Below, in pieces: positions 48,995 to 60,729 of a stretch of DNA of 64,000 nucleotides. The translations under genes and the position numbers were made by a program. This DNA is from Microthyrium microscopicum (lineage: Eukaryota; Ascomycota; Dothideomycetes; Microthyriales; Microthyriaceae): the NCBI GenBank assembly GCA_010405405.1, contig MU004241.1, positions 434,001 through 498,000 of the forward strand. Direction: 5' to 3'. How positions within the stretch are numbered: position 1 is the stretch's first letter; each line of letters begins with the position of its first letter. Below the pieces are notes generated by a model that was not told where the DNA came from, made no database searches, and was given only the letters and a program-made list of their open reading frames with translations.

Positions 48995-49667
48995 CAGAAG
49001 AAGCTGAAGCGCAGCCGTCCTCGTTAGGGCGCCTTGTATACCACGCATGAATTATGAACTGGCGTTTTTGTGTATTGCACATTTCAGTGCGTCAAAAGAG
49101 CGATATTACTGCATGAGCTGAACCAGATACAGGATCGAAGATAATGGCTCCTCGATTTGCATGTTCTTGGTGACGAAGAAACGATGCTCAGGAAAGGTCT
49201 AGCAGAGCTCGACGGTATGCGATCCACGAGCTGGCAAGATAAATGACGCGCTACCGTTACTTGCGATAGGTATCTACCATCACTCATGACAACGAGGATA
49301 TGCTTTGCTCTCCGGCGTTGTCGATGAGTGATTCTCTACAGAAGTGCTGGGACATAAAGCACCTGTTGGGAGAACGTGGCCGAATTGGAGGCCATGCAAT
49401 TGCTGAGACATGCCAATTATTCTTGTCCACTCGTTGTGTCATAACTCTGGGTGAATTCCAGTCATGAATCAGTGATTTGATATATGGCTTAGCATTCAAA
49501 GCAGCTTTCGCCTTTCTGCACGGTTGTGGTCCTGCATGGAGGCAGTCCACTATTTGATACAAAGTAACCTTCTAGTCGACAGAACTTGATACACACTCAT
49601 CAAATGCGACGCATACTACTGCATCTTTATAAAATCAAAAATATGATTTACATAAAGAAATACCATC
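48995..49667. other. Convergent intergenic region
   Basis: About 670 bp with no supported gene. A minus-strand stretch near 49350-49400 weakly resembles the small dispersed repeat core, but too weakly to call. Confidence 0.4.
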
Positions 49668-50320
49668 TCACACCCAAGCCAGCCCATAATGAACACCTAT
49701 ATCCCATTCAACACCCCAATCATCCGGCACAACGCCAATAGACCCCCCTCTCGCCCCACACACCTCTGTAACCTTCTTCAGCGCCTTTCCTACATCCGAG
49801 CACGGAAGCTCAAAGACATGGCCAACTTCCCTCCCACCGTCGGGGCCATGATATGTGCGCATGCTGACCTTTACATCACCCATTTCGCACAGTTGGTTGC
49901 ACTTCCCATCGGATGCTTCGCATTGCTCGTCGGCAGAGTTTAGGAGGATGTTGATACAGCTGGCGACGCCTTTGAATTGGAAGGTGGTCATGTTTTGGAA
50001 GGGCGAGTTGCAAATTGGGCCGTAGCGCAGGGCCCGTCGTTTTGATAGGGGGGGTGCGGTGATGGCTGGAATTTGTCAGTATAAGATTACGCCTGAAAAG
50101 ATTAAATGGTCTTTTTGAGGTGGATCTGTAGAGCTCCAATTGCTCCTGGTGGGATCCATAGTATTCAATCAGGAACGCGTTTTATGGCAGCCATCGGTTT
50201 CGATGGGAGATATGATTGCTTTCGTCCCAACACATGTCATCAAGAAATGTGATTTGGCACGGGGAATGGCTTACCTGTGGGGATTACGGTGAGGATGGTG
50301 AGGAGGAGTGTTGGCTTCAT
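49668..50320 (-). CDS. Small secreted cysteine protein, unknown family
   Basis: Two exons (50320-50275, 50065-49668), 147 residues. Exon 1 encodes the signal peptide (MKPTLLLTILTVIPTAITA with the first codons of exon 2). A dibasic LSKRR follows at about residue 22-26, a likely Kex2 site releasing a mature protein of about 120 residues with seven cysteines (for example GPICNS, EQCEASDGKCNQLCEMGD, EVCGARGG). The size, export signal and cysteines fit an effector-like or antimicrobial-like secreted protein; the family is not recognised. The 209-bp intron is long and its boundaries are the least certain part of the model. Confidence 0.65.
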
Positions 50321-50849
50321 GGCTATCGTTGTTTTTGGCGTTAGGATTGGTTGTTGGTGAGGTAAGGTGAGGTCTGGAATTTTATGTTCTGCTGAAGTCG
50401 ATGAGGAAAGGTGAAGTTGATGGAGCGTCTTGAATTTTCTCCGTGTACGTTTCTTCTGTGCTAATCTTTAGTATGATAGTCTTTCTGAACCTTAGTGTTG
50501 TGCTGCTAGCCAGCCGGTACTGACTATTCGCAAAAAACTATAGTCTTGCTCTGGTATTCTACTAAATAAGAAGCGTGAATTAGCTCACCACCTAGAGATA
50601 AGCTCAGGATCTGCAAGATATCAGACAGTATTGAAATTGCTGAATACGGAATCAGAGAATACATTACTACATTGTTCCAGAATACGCTTCTTCAAAAGAG
50701 CTAGATGAAAGGTGGTAATGTTAAGCTACGGATGGCAAACGGATGGATAAAATAAACGGCGTGTCATCAGCTTTGATAACTTCCATCCGCTGCGATCTAG
50801 TATGGTCAAATCTATTCCTATAAAATACGTGAACGAGATACTGTTTATA

Positions 50850-50910
50850 AGATGCAATGGCGGACATCGCACTTGATGGGATCGTGCCATTGATCTTGTC
50901 ACTCTGTTGA
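50850..50910 (-). repeat. Small dispersed repeat, copy B
   Basis: Minus-strand core AATGGCACGATCCCATCAAG, then TGCGATGTCCGCC. Conceptual peptide SDKINGTIPSSAMSAIA. Confidence 0.6.
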
Positions 50911-51048
50911 GATGGTCTTTGGTGATGAGACTTTGATGATTTGGGTTTAGAGCTTGTAAGGTCACAGTAAAATCGCTTCTTCAAATGGTGACAGAGACCT
51001 CGAAGTCCAAAGGTTGGAACTGTTGTGTCAACCTTAAAGTCTTTGTAA

Positions 51049-51146
51049 AACCTGGTGACAAAATAAATGGCGCGCTCCCATCCAGTGCGGTGTCTCCCAT
51101 CACACTTCTTAAAGACAAGCTACTTGAGATCTCACCGCATGCGATG
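51049..51146 (+). repeat. Small dispersed repeat, copy C
   Basis: Plus-strand core AAATGGCGCGCTCCCATCCA, then GTGCGGTGTCTCCCATC. Conceptual peptide DKINGALPSSAVSPITL, followed by HAMRN. Confidence 0.6.
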
Positions 51147-51199
51147 AGGAATCGAGTGAAAGACGCATTGAATAAATGATATGCTTCAAGATAAAGCGT

Positions 51200-51260
51200 A
51201 GCAGATGGTAGACATCATACTTGATGGGAAGCGTGCCACTTGTTTTGTCGCCAAGTTGTG
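51200..51260 (-). repeat. Small dispersed repeat, copy D
   Basis: Minus-strand core AAGTGGCACGCTTCCCATCA, then AGTATGATGTC, preceded by TTGGCGACAAAAC. It is the most diverged of the three local copies in its 3' half. Confidence 0.55.
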
Positions 51261-51987
51261 TGTCATCGACACGTCCTAGAGGCAGTGTTAGATGCTGAAA
51301 CATTTGCTGTCATACTAGATCAAGGGAAATCATATTAGTGGTGACACCAACTGATCATAGATAGATAACTTTCTCTTCTCTCATTCAAGAGATTCAAGAG
51401 CATGGGATCATGAATAACCATTTCGCTTCCTCAAAATCCTTGAAGCGAGCCTAGTTTCTGAAACGTTCCACGCTTCCACAACAGTGGAATCCGTCTATAA
51501 ATCAATCTAGATAGATCGGGAATCGCATCATACATCCATCGAATATAGGGTGATGTAGATTAGATAGCATCATATTCCGGATTCCCCATATTATAACACC
51601 GACGGCCCGACATGGACCCTGAATATCGGGATCGTTGATAAATTGAACTCAGTTGAGCAAAGATCTGCATGGGAGGCCGCGGACAAGCTTGGGATTTTGA
51701 AACAAGCTGTTTCGATATTCAGTGTTGATCCCTTCAAAATAGAGGGAGGAATGGCATCATATAGGAAAGGATCTGAAGGAGTAGCAGTAGATCAGAAAAC
51801 GGACAAAGTGGAGAAATTGATATTTACCCCATGCTTTTACCCTTGGTCCTTACGGGATGTGGGAACTGATAAACATCCACGTTGCCTTGTGGATATTTCC
51901 ACGTCTGCTATCCACTGAAATCCCTAGTCCTGGATTGTTTGATTGACATGCAGATTTTGCTAGAATATCTGATTGTTGTGGTTATTA

Positions 51988-52024
51988 GGGAGGGTTAGCA
52001 AACCAAATCGTGCCAAATTGATTT
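51988..52024 (+). repeat. Left terminal inverted repeat (37 bp)
   Basis: Perfect inverse match to 55273-55309, with CpA and TpG sites intact. Confidence 0.9.
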
Positions 52025-55000
52025 AAGTGTTTTCTAGCTAAATCTAGGTTAGGGGGCGTTAATGCTTAGATCTATAAGTATTACGTAGGGATAATACGTT
52101 ATATATAAATTTCCTCTATATACGTTTTCCTATCATAACGTTGCTATATTTTAATCTATCTTAACTAAAAAGAGCCCAAAATAGATACTATTAAAGCTAA
52201 CGATATTAAGATAGCTATTATTAGTATTTTAGTAATACTAATATACGAGATACTTAATAATAAATAATAAAATAAAGAATATAGGTTACTAATTAAATAT
52301 ATACTATTTAATTAGTATCTTAAAGATAAGTTAAAGTAGATATATAAAGTTAAATATTAGTATGCACTATAGGCTTAGGTTAAAGTAATATCTATAATAC
52401 TAATTAGTATGTAATAGATTTAAGAAGCATAAAATATAATAGCTAGTAGAGATATTTAATCTTAATAACGTTCCTCTTCTATATTAAATTATACTACTAG
52501 ATAAAGCTAATTTCCTATTATATATAGTATGCTATAAGCTTACTAGAATTTATACCTATATTAATATTTATTAGTACTTTAGAAGAAGTATTAGTTATAT
52601 AAAGTTCTACTTTAATACTATATTATTATACTTATACTATAAATATATAAAGTTATTATTATAGTTTTACTCTTTCCTTATATTATTAAGATATAAATAA
52701 TACGCTAGAGCTATTAATCATACTAGTAGTATATATAAATTTTAAGGCTAGATTAATAGAATATATATTAATATTAGTAGGCTAAAGGGTACCTAGATCT
52801 AGTAGGAATTCTATAGTAGTTATAAAGAAAACTACTATATAAAAACGTAAGCTATAGCTATGCCTAATAGGATGTTGCTAGCACTTAATTATAGCTACTT
52901 TAGATCCTTAAACAATCCCCTAATATTAATTAATTCTAGTCTTAAAGATAGGATTTAATAAATATTTAGTAATAGTCTAAAGAAGCTATTATATAGCGAC
53001 GTAGCTTATCCTACTAATAATATAATTATATCTCTATACTAAGGCATAGAATTACTCCTTTAGTAATAGAACTTTAATCTATAATAAGCTAGTATTTATA
53101 TTGCTATAAAGTAAATATTTACTATTTTAAAAAACTTATAGTAAGGAGAAACGTCTAACTATAGATATAATATATAGATAGGATTAATACCTATAGTATA
53201 TTATTAGACTATATTAGTATTACTTTAGAACTATAGAATAGCATTATAAAGATATAATCTTATTTAAAGTCATTTTAGGGTTTTGCTACTATTAATTAAT
53301 AAATATTTAAATCCTATAAATATATTTAATATTCTAATACTATTAAAAGGAGAAGAATAAGATAATTTAAATAGTATAGAATAGTTATAGTATTTATTAA
53401 AGATATTAAAGTTATAAAGTAAAGTTAGATATTCTTATTAAAGGAAAAGAAGTTAATAAGGTAGAGTTAGCTAATTATTTAACCCTTTTATATACTTTTA
53501 AAGCTTTTAGTATCTATTATAAGATTTATATAAAAACTATATTCTAACGCTACTACTAAATTATATAGAGAATATTAAAATACTCTTACTAATATTTATT
53601 ACTTATAAGACTCTTTAATAACTTCTTTATCTCTATTATCTCTAAGCGTAATCTATTTACCTCTTTCCTTAGACCTATAACTTTACCTTCTTTATTACTA
53701 CTACTACTACTACCTATAAGATTATTAGTATTACTACTACTATATTTATTTTAATCTCTAAGAGCCTAAATAATTAATTTAGATATCTTTATAATAGTAT
53801 CTTTTAGTATACAAACTTCCTTAGTCCTTTTATACTTCTTCTATACTCTTAGAGTTAAAGTAGAAGCTCTTAAAAAGTAAGGAATTACTAAAGAAGTAAA
53901 GGTACCTATAGGATTTAGCTATAGGTTATTTAAACTAATATCTTATTATATTTCTACTAATATTTCTTTAAGATTATTAGATAATTCTTTAACGTTACTA
54001 TTACTATCTAAAAGAATATTAATTAATAGAGTACCTTTATCTATAAATTATTAAGCAAGATTATTACGTATTATAAAGCTATCTTCCTTCTATACCCTTT
54101 TTATATTAGAGGTACTCTTTTTAATAATAATAATATTATAATGCTATGTCTAAATAGGTTTAAATTAATTAAGCACCTATCTAAATTTATTATATAGAAT
54201 ATTATACTCTAATAAATTCTTCCTCTTTGCTATTTATAGAGGAATTACTCTCTCTATTATTACTATATATACTACTCTAGTAGGTTCCTTATCTATTATA
54301 AAGTTCTTCTTAGTTTTAAAGAAGATAGAAACTATATACTACTACTAGATTTTCTATTCTATAATAGCTTTCCTACTAATACTACTATAAGTATTAATCT
54401 TCTCTAAATAATAATATAAAACTATAGTTAACGTTAGTATAGCCTAATTAAGGTTTTACTTCCTACTCTTTAAAGGCATTAAAGATATTAGAATTATAGA
54501 AACTATAAGTACTAAAGTTATAAAAACTATAAGTACTAGTATAGTAGTAAATACTTACTATAAAGAGAAGAGTAAATAAAGCTTTAGTTAGCTCTATAAT
54601 AATAATATTAGCATAAACTAATTTAAAGATAGTAACATAGTACTATTTTAGTATATATCCCTATATTATAGTTAAGGCTAGAGATCCTATAGTAGCAATA
54701 GTAGCATTTACTAAGAATTAGTTCTCTAGCTAAATTCTTATATCTATAAGCCTATAGTAAAGTTAAAGTTAGGATTTTAGCTAAAATACGCCCTACTATA
54801 AAGTATTTATATAAGAGTTATCTTATTAACGTTATAGGCTTCCTTAAACGACTCTAAATACTATAATTCTTATAGTTCTTATAATTCTTATAATTCTTAC
54901 TATTATAAAGAACGCTAGATTAACTCTACTAGTAAGGAATTAGTATTATTTAGTAAGTATTATAGATTTAAAGATATACTAACAATATAGATAGATTTAT

Positions 55001-55183
55001 ATAGTATTTTACTACTTATAGCTATACTAAAGATTTATTTAACTTTATTAACTTTAATAGCTTTAGCACTTTTAGAATACGCTCCCCTAATAATATTCTT
55101 AGACCTATAGATTTATAAATTAATAGAATGTCGTTAAAATAATAATAAGCTAATCCTATCTTAGTGCTACTAAACCCTTTTAA

Positions 55184-55243
55184 TCAAATCAAATTAAGGT
55201 TAAGCCGCTAGACCTAAGGTCTAGCGGGTCGACCTTGATTTAA
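55184..55243. repeat. Subterminal inverted repeat/palindrome
   Basis: CCGCTAGACC at 55205-55214 and GGTCTAGCGG at 55218-55227 are perfect inverted arms with a 3-base spacer. Outer arms AAATTAAGGT and ACCTTGATTT pair imperfectly. It is probably a hairpin or transposase-binding site of the element. Confidence 0.6.
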
Positions 55244-55272
55244 TTATCTAACGATTTTGGGTAAAGATCTGC

Positions 55273-55309
55273 AAATCAATTTGGCACGATTTGGTTTGCT
55301 AACCCTCCC
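55273..55309 (-). repeat. Right terminal inverted repeat (37 bp)
   Basis: Partner of 51988-52024. Confidence 0.9.
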
Positions 55310-57138
55310 CATTGGCATGCAGAACTATTTGACGGTACCATTTGCTTGGCTTACAGTAGTAACACCGGTGAGGCTGGTGAGGCTAGTGATTTGGCTGAAA
55401 GGAGCCTAATCAGTTTGTCTAGATCTTGCTAGGGTGCAGTGTGGGAGATGTATAATTTCCAAAAGGTTCAGCCGCGGCTCAAACACCCCTCCATTGGCTT
55501 GTTTGAGGTCCAAATAGTCGAGTCCTTTTCTCATCTCAGCAACTGGTATAATTGGCAAAGGAGCTCACAGGCGCTGTAGTAGTCAATGATGTGGACTCTG
55601 AAAAGAGAACGCTATAAATTCTGTCCTCATCGGGATTTGAGCATGATCCGTCAGCCAGGATAAAATAGCCCTGATGAGCAAGAGGACGCAGAGCTATGTC
55701 ATGTCAGCGAACACCCTTATGAATCCTGTGCCTCCTGATGTAATATGTCGTCCCCGCAGCGATCCGCACAATCCTAAACAATTATGTCGTAGGGAGCAAT
55801 ATATATCCCCAACTTCTCAAGCGCAAGGCTGGGTGAGCTGTGGCAAGATGTGGGCAGATGCGTGATGCGAGGGCAGGATTCGGAGTACGAAGTGAGCTTT
55901 CCTGCTCCTGCTGACCATGGAGGCCATGTCAAGTGACGCTAACAACGTCCAAAATTGGGTTGTCTAGCTGCGTGTTTGTCAGAGCTGCTCTGGAGAATGG
56001 ATCCCAATGGGCAAGCGAAGAGGCTGAACAAAACAAGTTATTGGCGCTCAGCTGGATGAAGCTGGTGAGAATGTTGGCGGGTTGGGTGTTGACGGTGTAA
56101 GTCGTGCTTTTGTTCTTTCGCTTGTGTACTCCTTTGTTGGGTGTAGTTTGAGTGCGGCTGCATCAACATTTGTACTGTTTGTTTAGTCTGGAAGCTCACA
56201 TGGCCAGAAAGACGGGTTGTTCAGCAACTTCAGCTCAAGGTCGGCGCCTACACTGCTCCAAAGCCCACCGACTGGATCAACCCAACAGCATGGCAAAGAT
56301 CGGTGAAGACCTGCTTGGCGTGGAGATTGGGCTTCAGAAAGAGACGAGGCTGGCCAATGGTGGTGAGAAGCTGGGCAAGCGAGGAGTGTCAAAACAATGT
56401 TCCTGGCGATCCACAGCCTGGATGCGGATAGGGCAGACCAATTGCGTATCAAGATGTTGTTTGGTGGAGGGAAGAGAGTCCAAGACGGGCGCAGCGATCG
56501 GCGAGTCTTGATCAGATGGTGAGAACTGAGAAGGTGTCTGACAGGGGCACGTTCCGCCTAAGAGTCTTTTTCAACGGGGATGCCCGTAAGTCTGGCTTTC
56601 CCTGGGTTGCTGCCACGGGGTTGGTGGATTGGTGGGTGCAAAAGGCGTTATGGGCAAATTATTGGCGCTTTTTTCCAGTCCTTTTTGGTGTTTTGCTCTC
56701 TGCACGCTGCAGCCCAGAGGCCCCAGACCACGAGGTTCCCCCCAATTGGCAATCGTTTCCATTGGTGGCGGATGAGGGATTGGCGAATTGCAAAGCGGAT
56801 CTCGTCAGTGCTGCGTGTACTGGGTCCAGGTCCAGGTTCACACAGCCTGCTACCGTATGGTCATGTTCCCAGAGTGATTAATCCTGATGGAGAAGCTCTT
56901 TGAGCTCACCATCAACATCCAGGGGATCCTGAAATTTTACATCTAGACAGATATAAGGCCTTCCTTCCTCCCCCTTGCCATCCAAGGCCTCCTACATACA
57001 AACTCTATACACAACATACAAACCTTAAACCATACCAACAAACTCTTACACAGTTACACCATACTACATCTCACTCTTACCCGACTATCCGATCTCACAT
57101 CTTATCTGTACGACATTACACCAGCCACCACTACCACC
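55310..57138. other. Gene-free 1.8 kb upstream of an SDR gene
   Basis: Normal-composition DNA with several frames of 60-121 codons, none with domain support. The last 200 bases look like a promoter and long pyrimidine/CA-rich 5' leader of the following gene, with a possible TATA-like GATATAAGGCC near 56949. Confidence 0.5.
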
Positions 57139-58269
57139 ATGATGGTCCCAACAACCAATACTCTGGTTCTTATAACCGGTGTCACCGGTCACATTGGCTT
57201 CAAAACCCTCCTCTTCGCACTAAACTCCGGCTTCACAGTACGAGCAGCAGTCCGCTCAAACTCAAAGGCACAAAACATCCTCAACCACCCAAAAATTCAA
57301 TCTCTGGCACCAGGCCCTCGGCTCACATTCATCACCGTCCCCGATCTTACTGCGCCACATGCCTACGACGCCGCAGTAGAAGGCGTAACCCACATTATCC
57401 ACATCGCCTCTCCCCTTCGGATCAGCAGTGGCACTGACGACGAAATTCCATTAAATGAACAAGATGCCTACTTTATCCAGCCGGCCATCCGCGGCACCAC
57501 TTCCATGCTTGATGCAGCCCACGCATCTCAAACAGTCCGCCGCATCGTCATTACATCCTCTTTAACAGCCCTCATCCCCTTTGACGCACTCGTCGGCGAT
57601 GCTCCACTCCCCGCTGAGCCCATCACACCAGCCTCCCGCGTCGAATTAACAGAGGGCCCATATCTCAACGAATTCGAAGCCTACGCCGCTTCCAAAGTCG
57701 CCGCTCTAGCCCACGCAGAGGAATGGCTAGCTTCCCACCCATCTAGGCAATTCGACTGCATTCATCTCCACCCAGGATTCGTACAAGGCCGCAATGAACT
57801 CGCCACCAGCGCCCGCGAAGTCTTTGGCGGCACAAATAAACTTGTCCTCGGCATGGTACTTGGCAAAACCTTCGAAGCGCCCATCGCCGGTGCCACAGTT
57901 CATGTTGACGATGTAGCGCGCATCCACGTACAAGCGCTCTCACCTTTCGTCCCTGGCGACATGGGCTACATACTGTCCCAAGCGACCGAATGGGACGACG
58001 CAAAGACCTTTGTGTCCAAACACTTTGGCGGCGCCGTTGAGAAGCGTGTGGTGCCAAATACAGGGCATATTGAGACGACGCGAGTGAACGTAGACAATGG
58101 CTTGACGGAGGATGTATTTGGACGATTAGCTGGCTTTGAAGAGCAAGTGAAGAGTGTAGTGGGACACTATGTTGAGCTCCGCATGAAGGGCATGGCACGA
58201 CGGAAGCGCGAGAGCAAGCGACCGGCCGCACAGCAGGAGGCAGTGCGCCATGCTATTGCGACGGTGTAG
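57139..58269 (+). CDS. NAD(P)-dependent extended SDR reductase (DFR/GRE2-like)
   Basis: A single-exon protein of 376 residues. The Rossmann cofactor motif TGVTGHIG lies at residues 13-20, VRAAVRSNSKA shows the basic residue that favours NADPH, ITSSLTAL holds the catalytic Ser/Thr region, and YAASK (Tyr 182, Lys 186) is the YxxxK pair. The HPGFVQGRN and DDVARIHVQAL segments are as in dihydroflavonol-4-reductase and yeast GRE2-type carbonyl reductases. It should reduce an aldehyde or ketone in the cytosol; the substrate is unknown. The C-terminus carries an extra basic tail (MARRKRESKRPAAQQEA) beyond the usual end. It has strong codon bias toward C-ending codons and a long CA-rich leader, suggesting high expression. 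Confidence 0.88.
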   Translation: MMVPTTNTLVLITGVTGHIGFKTLLFALNSGFTVRAAVRSNSKAQNILNHPKIQSLAPGPRLTFITVPDLTAPHAYDAAVEGVTHIIHIASPLRISSGTDDEIPLNEQDAYFIQPAIRGTTSMLDAAHASQTVRRIVITSSLTALIPFDALVGDAPLPAEPITPASRVELTEGPYLNEFEAYAASKVAALAHAEEWLASHPSRQFDCIHLHPGFVQGRNELATSAREVFGGTNKLVLGMVLGKTFEAPIAGATVHVDDVARIHVQALSPFVPGDMGYILSQATEWDDAKTFVSKHFGGAVEKRVVPNTGHIETTRVNVDNGLTEDVFGRLAGFEEQVKSVVGHYVELRMKGMARRKRESKRPAAQQEAVRHAIATV

Positions 58270-58497
58270 TTTAACGACTCATGATTGTTGGTGTTTTTAG
58301 CGTTTTAGCGTTGTGCTTTTTGATACCCGACGTACCAATCGTACAGTCTGAAGATCCAGAATGGATGCAGTAGATAGAATATATCACCACTTGACACTTC
58401 TTTACATTACTTTCTGATGCATCTTTCTCTTCATCACATTTTCTGCTGACCCATACAATGCAATGCAACGAAAATAATTCTCATTTTACCGTCCAAC

Positions 58498-60265
58498 TCA
58501 GAGCATAACCATACCCATACCGCCCTGAGAATTATGCTCAACCTGTTTCCGCGCATCCAAGCCCCCAGCAATCGGACTCGCACGATAATTGAACAAGTAA
58601 TAATGCAATTTTCCATCCCCCGGTCCCCACTTCTGCTGTTCCAAAAACAGCGGATTGTCCAGCAATGTCAACGCATTAACCACATCGAATTTTTGCTGTT
58701 TCCTCAATTAGCATTCCTCCTCACATCTCTCCTTTCCGAGAAAACACTTACCTTTTTAGCCAAAATCAACATATCCTTCATCAACTCATTCAACCTCTCC
58801 TTCAACGCTACGCCCTCATCCTTTTTATCCTCCTTCTTCTCGCCCTTCTTATCGTCTTTTTTGAACGCCGCATCCGTCGCATAATAGTACAAATATGCCG
58901 CCTTGATAACCTTTGGTGTCGCGCTCTTAATCACTGTACTTTCAAGTCTATAAAAGCTAAAGAAATCGGTGATTTTGCCAGCAGTTTCGACAACGTACGT
59001 CCAGACCACGCGCTCAGATTCGGAAGATGCGCCGGAGGAGTGGACGAGCCAGTGCTCCAAGTCGTCTTTGCTGAAATCTTGCGCGATGCTGAAGCGCTGG
59101 AGGTAGCGCTTTAACAGCGTTCGGACGGCGTTGACGTCGCCTGCGACCATGGGCCGTAGACCCTCTGTGGAAGTGTTGGCGGGGAGTTTGAAACGGAGTG
59201 CTTGGCGTGTTCGCGAGACGTTGGGTGGGAGGTGGGCGAAGCCGACGTCGTAGAGTTTGTCAAAATCGAGGGTGCGGTGGAAGTACTGGCATGTACTCAG
59301 CGGGCTTGGTACGACGACACCGGCGGTGTATATGGCTTGGTATATGCCTGTTACGTAGAAGCGGCGGGTGATTTCCTTGATTAGCAGAGGCGCGAGGCGC
59401 TTGCCGCGGATCTTCTTGTGTACGCAGAGATAGTTGACTTCTGCGCTGCGGAAGGTCTTGCCGCGGACACGGAGATCGATGGGAATGCCGGAGACGAAGG
59501 CGACGAGGGAGCCGAGTGTGCCGTCGGGCTTTTTGACGCGGACGCCGACGTGCCATTCCATTTGCCAGCCGGGTGCTTTGAGGGCCCTGAGAAGGTTAGT
59601 TCGGTGTGATGTGGATGAAAGGGGAGTGTGAGACGGACCAGTGGAGGAAGTTTTCGGAGTAGTTGAAGCGGAACATTGCTTCGTCGTCTTCAACATAGTG
59701 GTTGGAGAGAAGGTCATATACCTCTTTCGTCTGGTCACTCTTAGTATGCTTTCTTCATTATATCAAGAAAGTACAAACCTCATTCTCCTTCGTAAGATCC
59801 ATGGTAACCCAAGCAAAGCGGTCGTCAGGCATCGGTACAGGTTCCTTGGGGACTTGGTCTTTGTCGATTTCCTTGATAGGACCTTCCTTCGCCTTGGCCA
59901 CTTGTTCCTTGACCTCATCTGCTTTATAAGCTTACAAGTCATACTGACCGTCGTGTAGTGACATACCAAATGATGGAACAGGTTGACTTTTCCAAAACGC
60001 ATAGTCCTTCATATCCTTCTGGCCTTTGCCTATGATCTAAAACATGGTTAGGAATATGTCAGACTTTGGGGAAAGGAATACATACTCCTGGATTTTTGTC
60101 GGGTGTTATACCCAACTTCTTTAACATCGCTGCAACTTCTTTTGGGTCTGCGGTGTCTTTGGCGGTATTTGCTACAGTTTTGTCTGCGTTTTCAGACGCC
60201 TCTCCAGAAGGACTCGGCTTCGTGTCCTCCGCCTCCTCTTTCTTCGGTTGATTTTCTTCAGCCAT
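58498..60265 (-). CDS. NMT1: Glycylpeptide N-tetradecanoyltransferase (N-myristoyltransferase)
   Basis: Six exons (60265-60086, 60036-59967, 59918-59779, 59730-59639, 59586-58752, 58695-58498), 504 residues. An acidic, Lys-rich N-terminal tail precedes [20 protein letters not shown], the NMT signature [20 protein letters not shown], the acyl-CoA/peptide pocket [19 protein letters not shown], and the C-terminal GGMGMVML whose terminal carboxylate acts as the catalytic base in this family. It transfers myristate to N-terminal glycine of ARF, G-alpha and other proteins, and it is essential in fungi. A lysine-rich insert ([17 protein letters not shown]) sits in the C-terminal half. The gene is convergent with the SDR gene and divergent from bL36m. 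Confidence 0.93.
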
Positions 60266-60729
60266 GATGACGTTTTTCTGTTAGGCTAGAGCTTTTGCGA
60301 CAAGTTGTTGTGTCCTTAAGAAATCCACTAAGCAGTAGAAGGTCTCTTTTAGAAGCCGAGCATCTAGGTTTCACTCTATCTAGCCGTTTCAACTCCAACA
60401 ATCAAAGAGAAGTTAAGACAGGTTGTGCGCTCGATAAAAGGAGTGCAAGGCTGATATTTCACAGCTTCAACAATTGTCAATTGAACCCTTTTGGTGGGCT
60501 GAATCTGCCCCACAATACAAACCAAACCGAGGAGGGCAACAAGGCCACATGGCCACAATTTCCCAGCTTGTAGCCTTGACGCCCCTAATCTGAGGCTGCC
60601 ACATTTTCCATGTTCGTTTCGCAACTTCACTTCGTCAATGGATATCGATTTGACTCAACAATTTTTCCAGGCAGGACAACAAAACGAAGGTCTTTCATTT
60701 CCGGTCAATTCCCAACAAGGCCGCCGACC
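60266..60729. other. Divergent promoter region
   Basis: 465 bp between NMT1 and the mitochondrial ribosomal gene, which may share regulation. Nothing else is recognised. Confidence 0.5.

Larger units (their letters stand above)
50321..51987. other. Gene-poor region holding three repeat copies
   Basis: No conventional gene is supported. Copies B, C and D of the dispersed repeat lie within 420 bp in alternating orientation (minus, plus, minus). A 91-codon plus-strand frame at 51643-51918 is open and balanced in composition but shows no domain. Confidence 0.5.
51988..55309. mobile_element. RIP-degraded DNA transposon with 37-bp terminal inverted repeats
   Basis: The ends are perfect 37-bp inverted repeats (51988-52024 and 55273-55309) beginning GGGAGGGTTAGC. 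The 3.2-kb interior is extremely AT-rich with almost no CpA/TpG and no long frame. Conceptual minus-strand text near 52.8-53.1 kb is coding-like but too damaged to assign a transposase family. Immediate flanks do not give a clean target duplication (TA, TTA, 8 or 9 bp were tried), so the superfamily is open. Near the right end a 10-bp-arm palindrome inside a longer imperfect inverted repeat lies at 55184-55243. Confidence 0.75.

Noticed and set aside
56152-56881. Two plus-strand frames of about 120 codons upstream of the SDR gene
   Set aside because: No motifs or splice signals; many Trp/Ser/Gly in irregular order and overlap with similar frames on the other strand.
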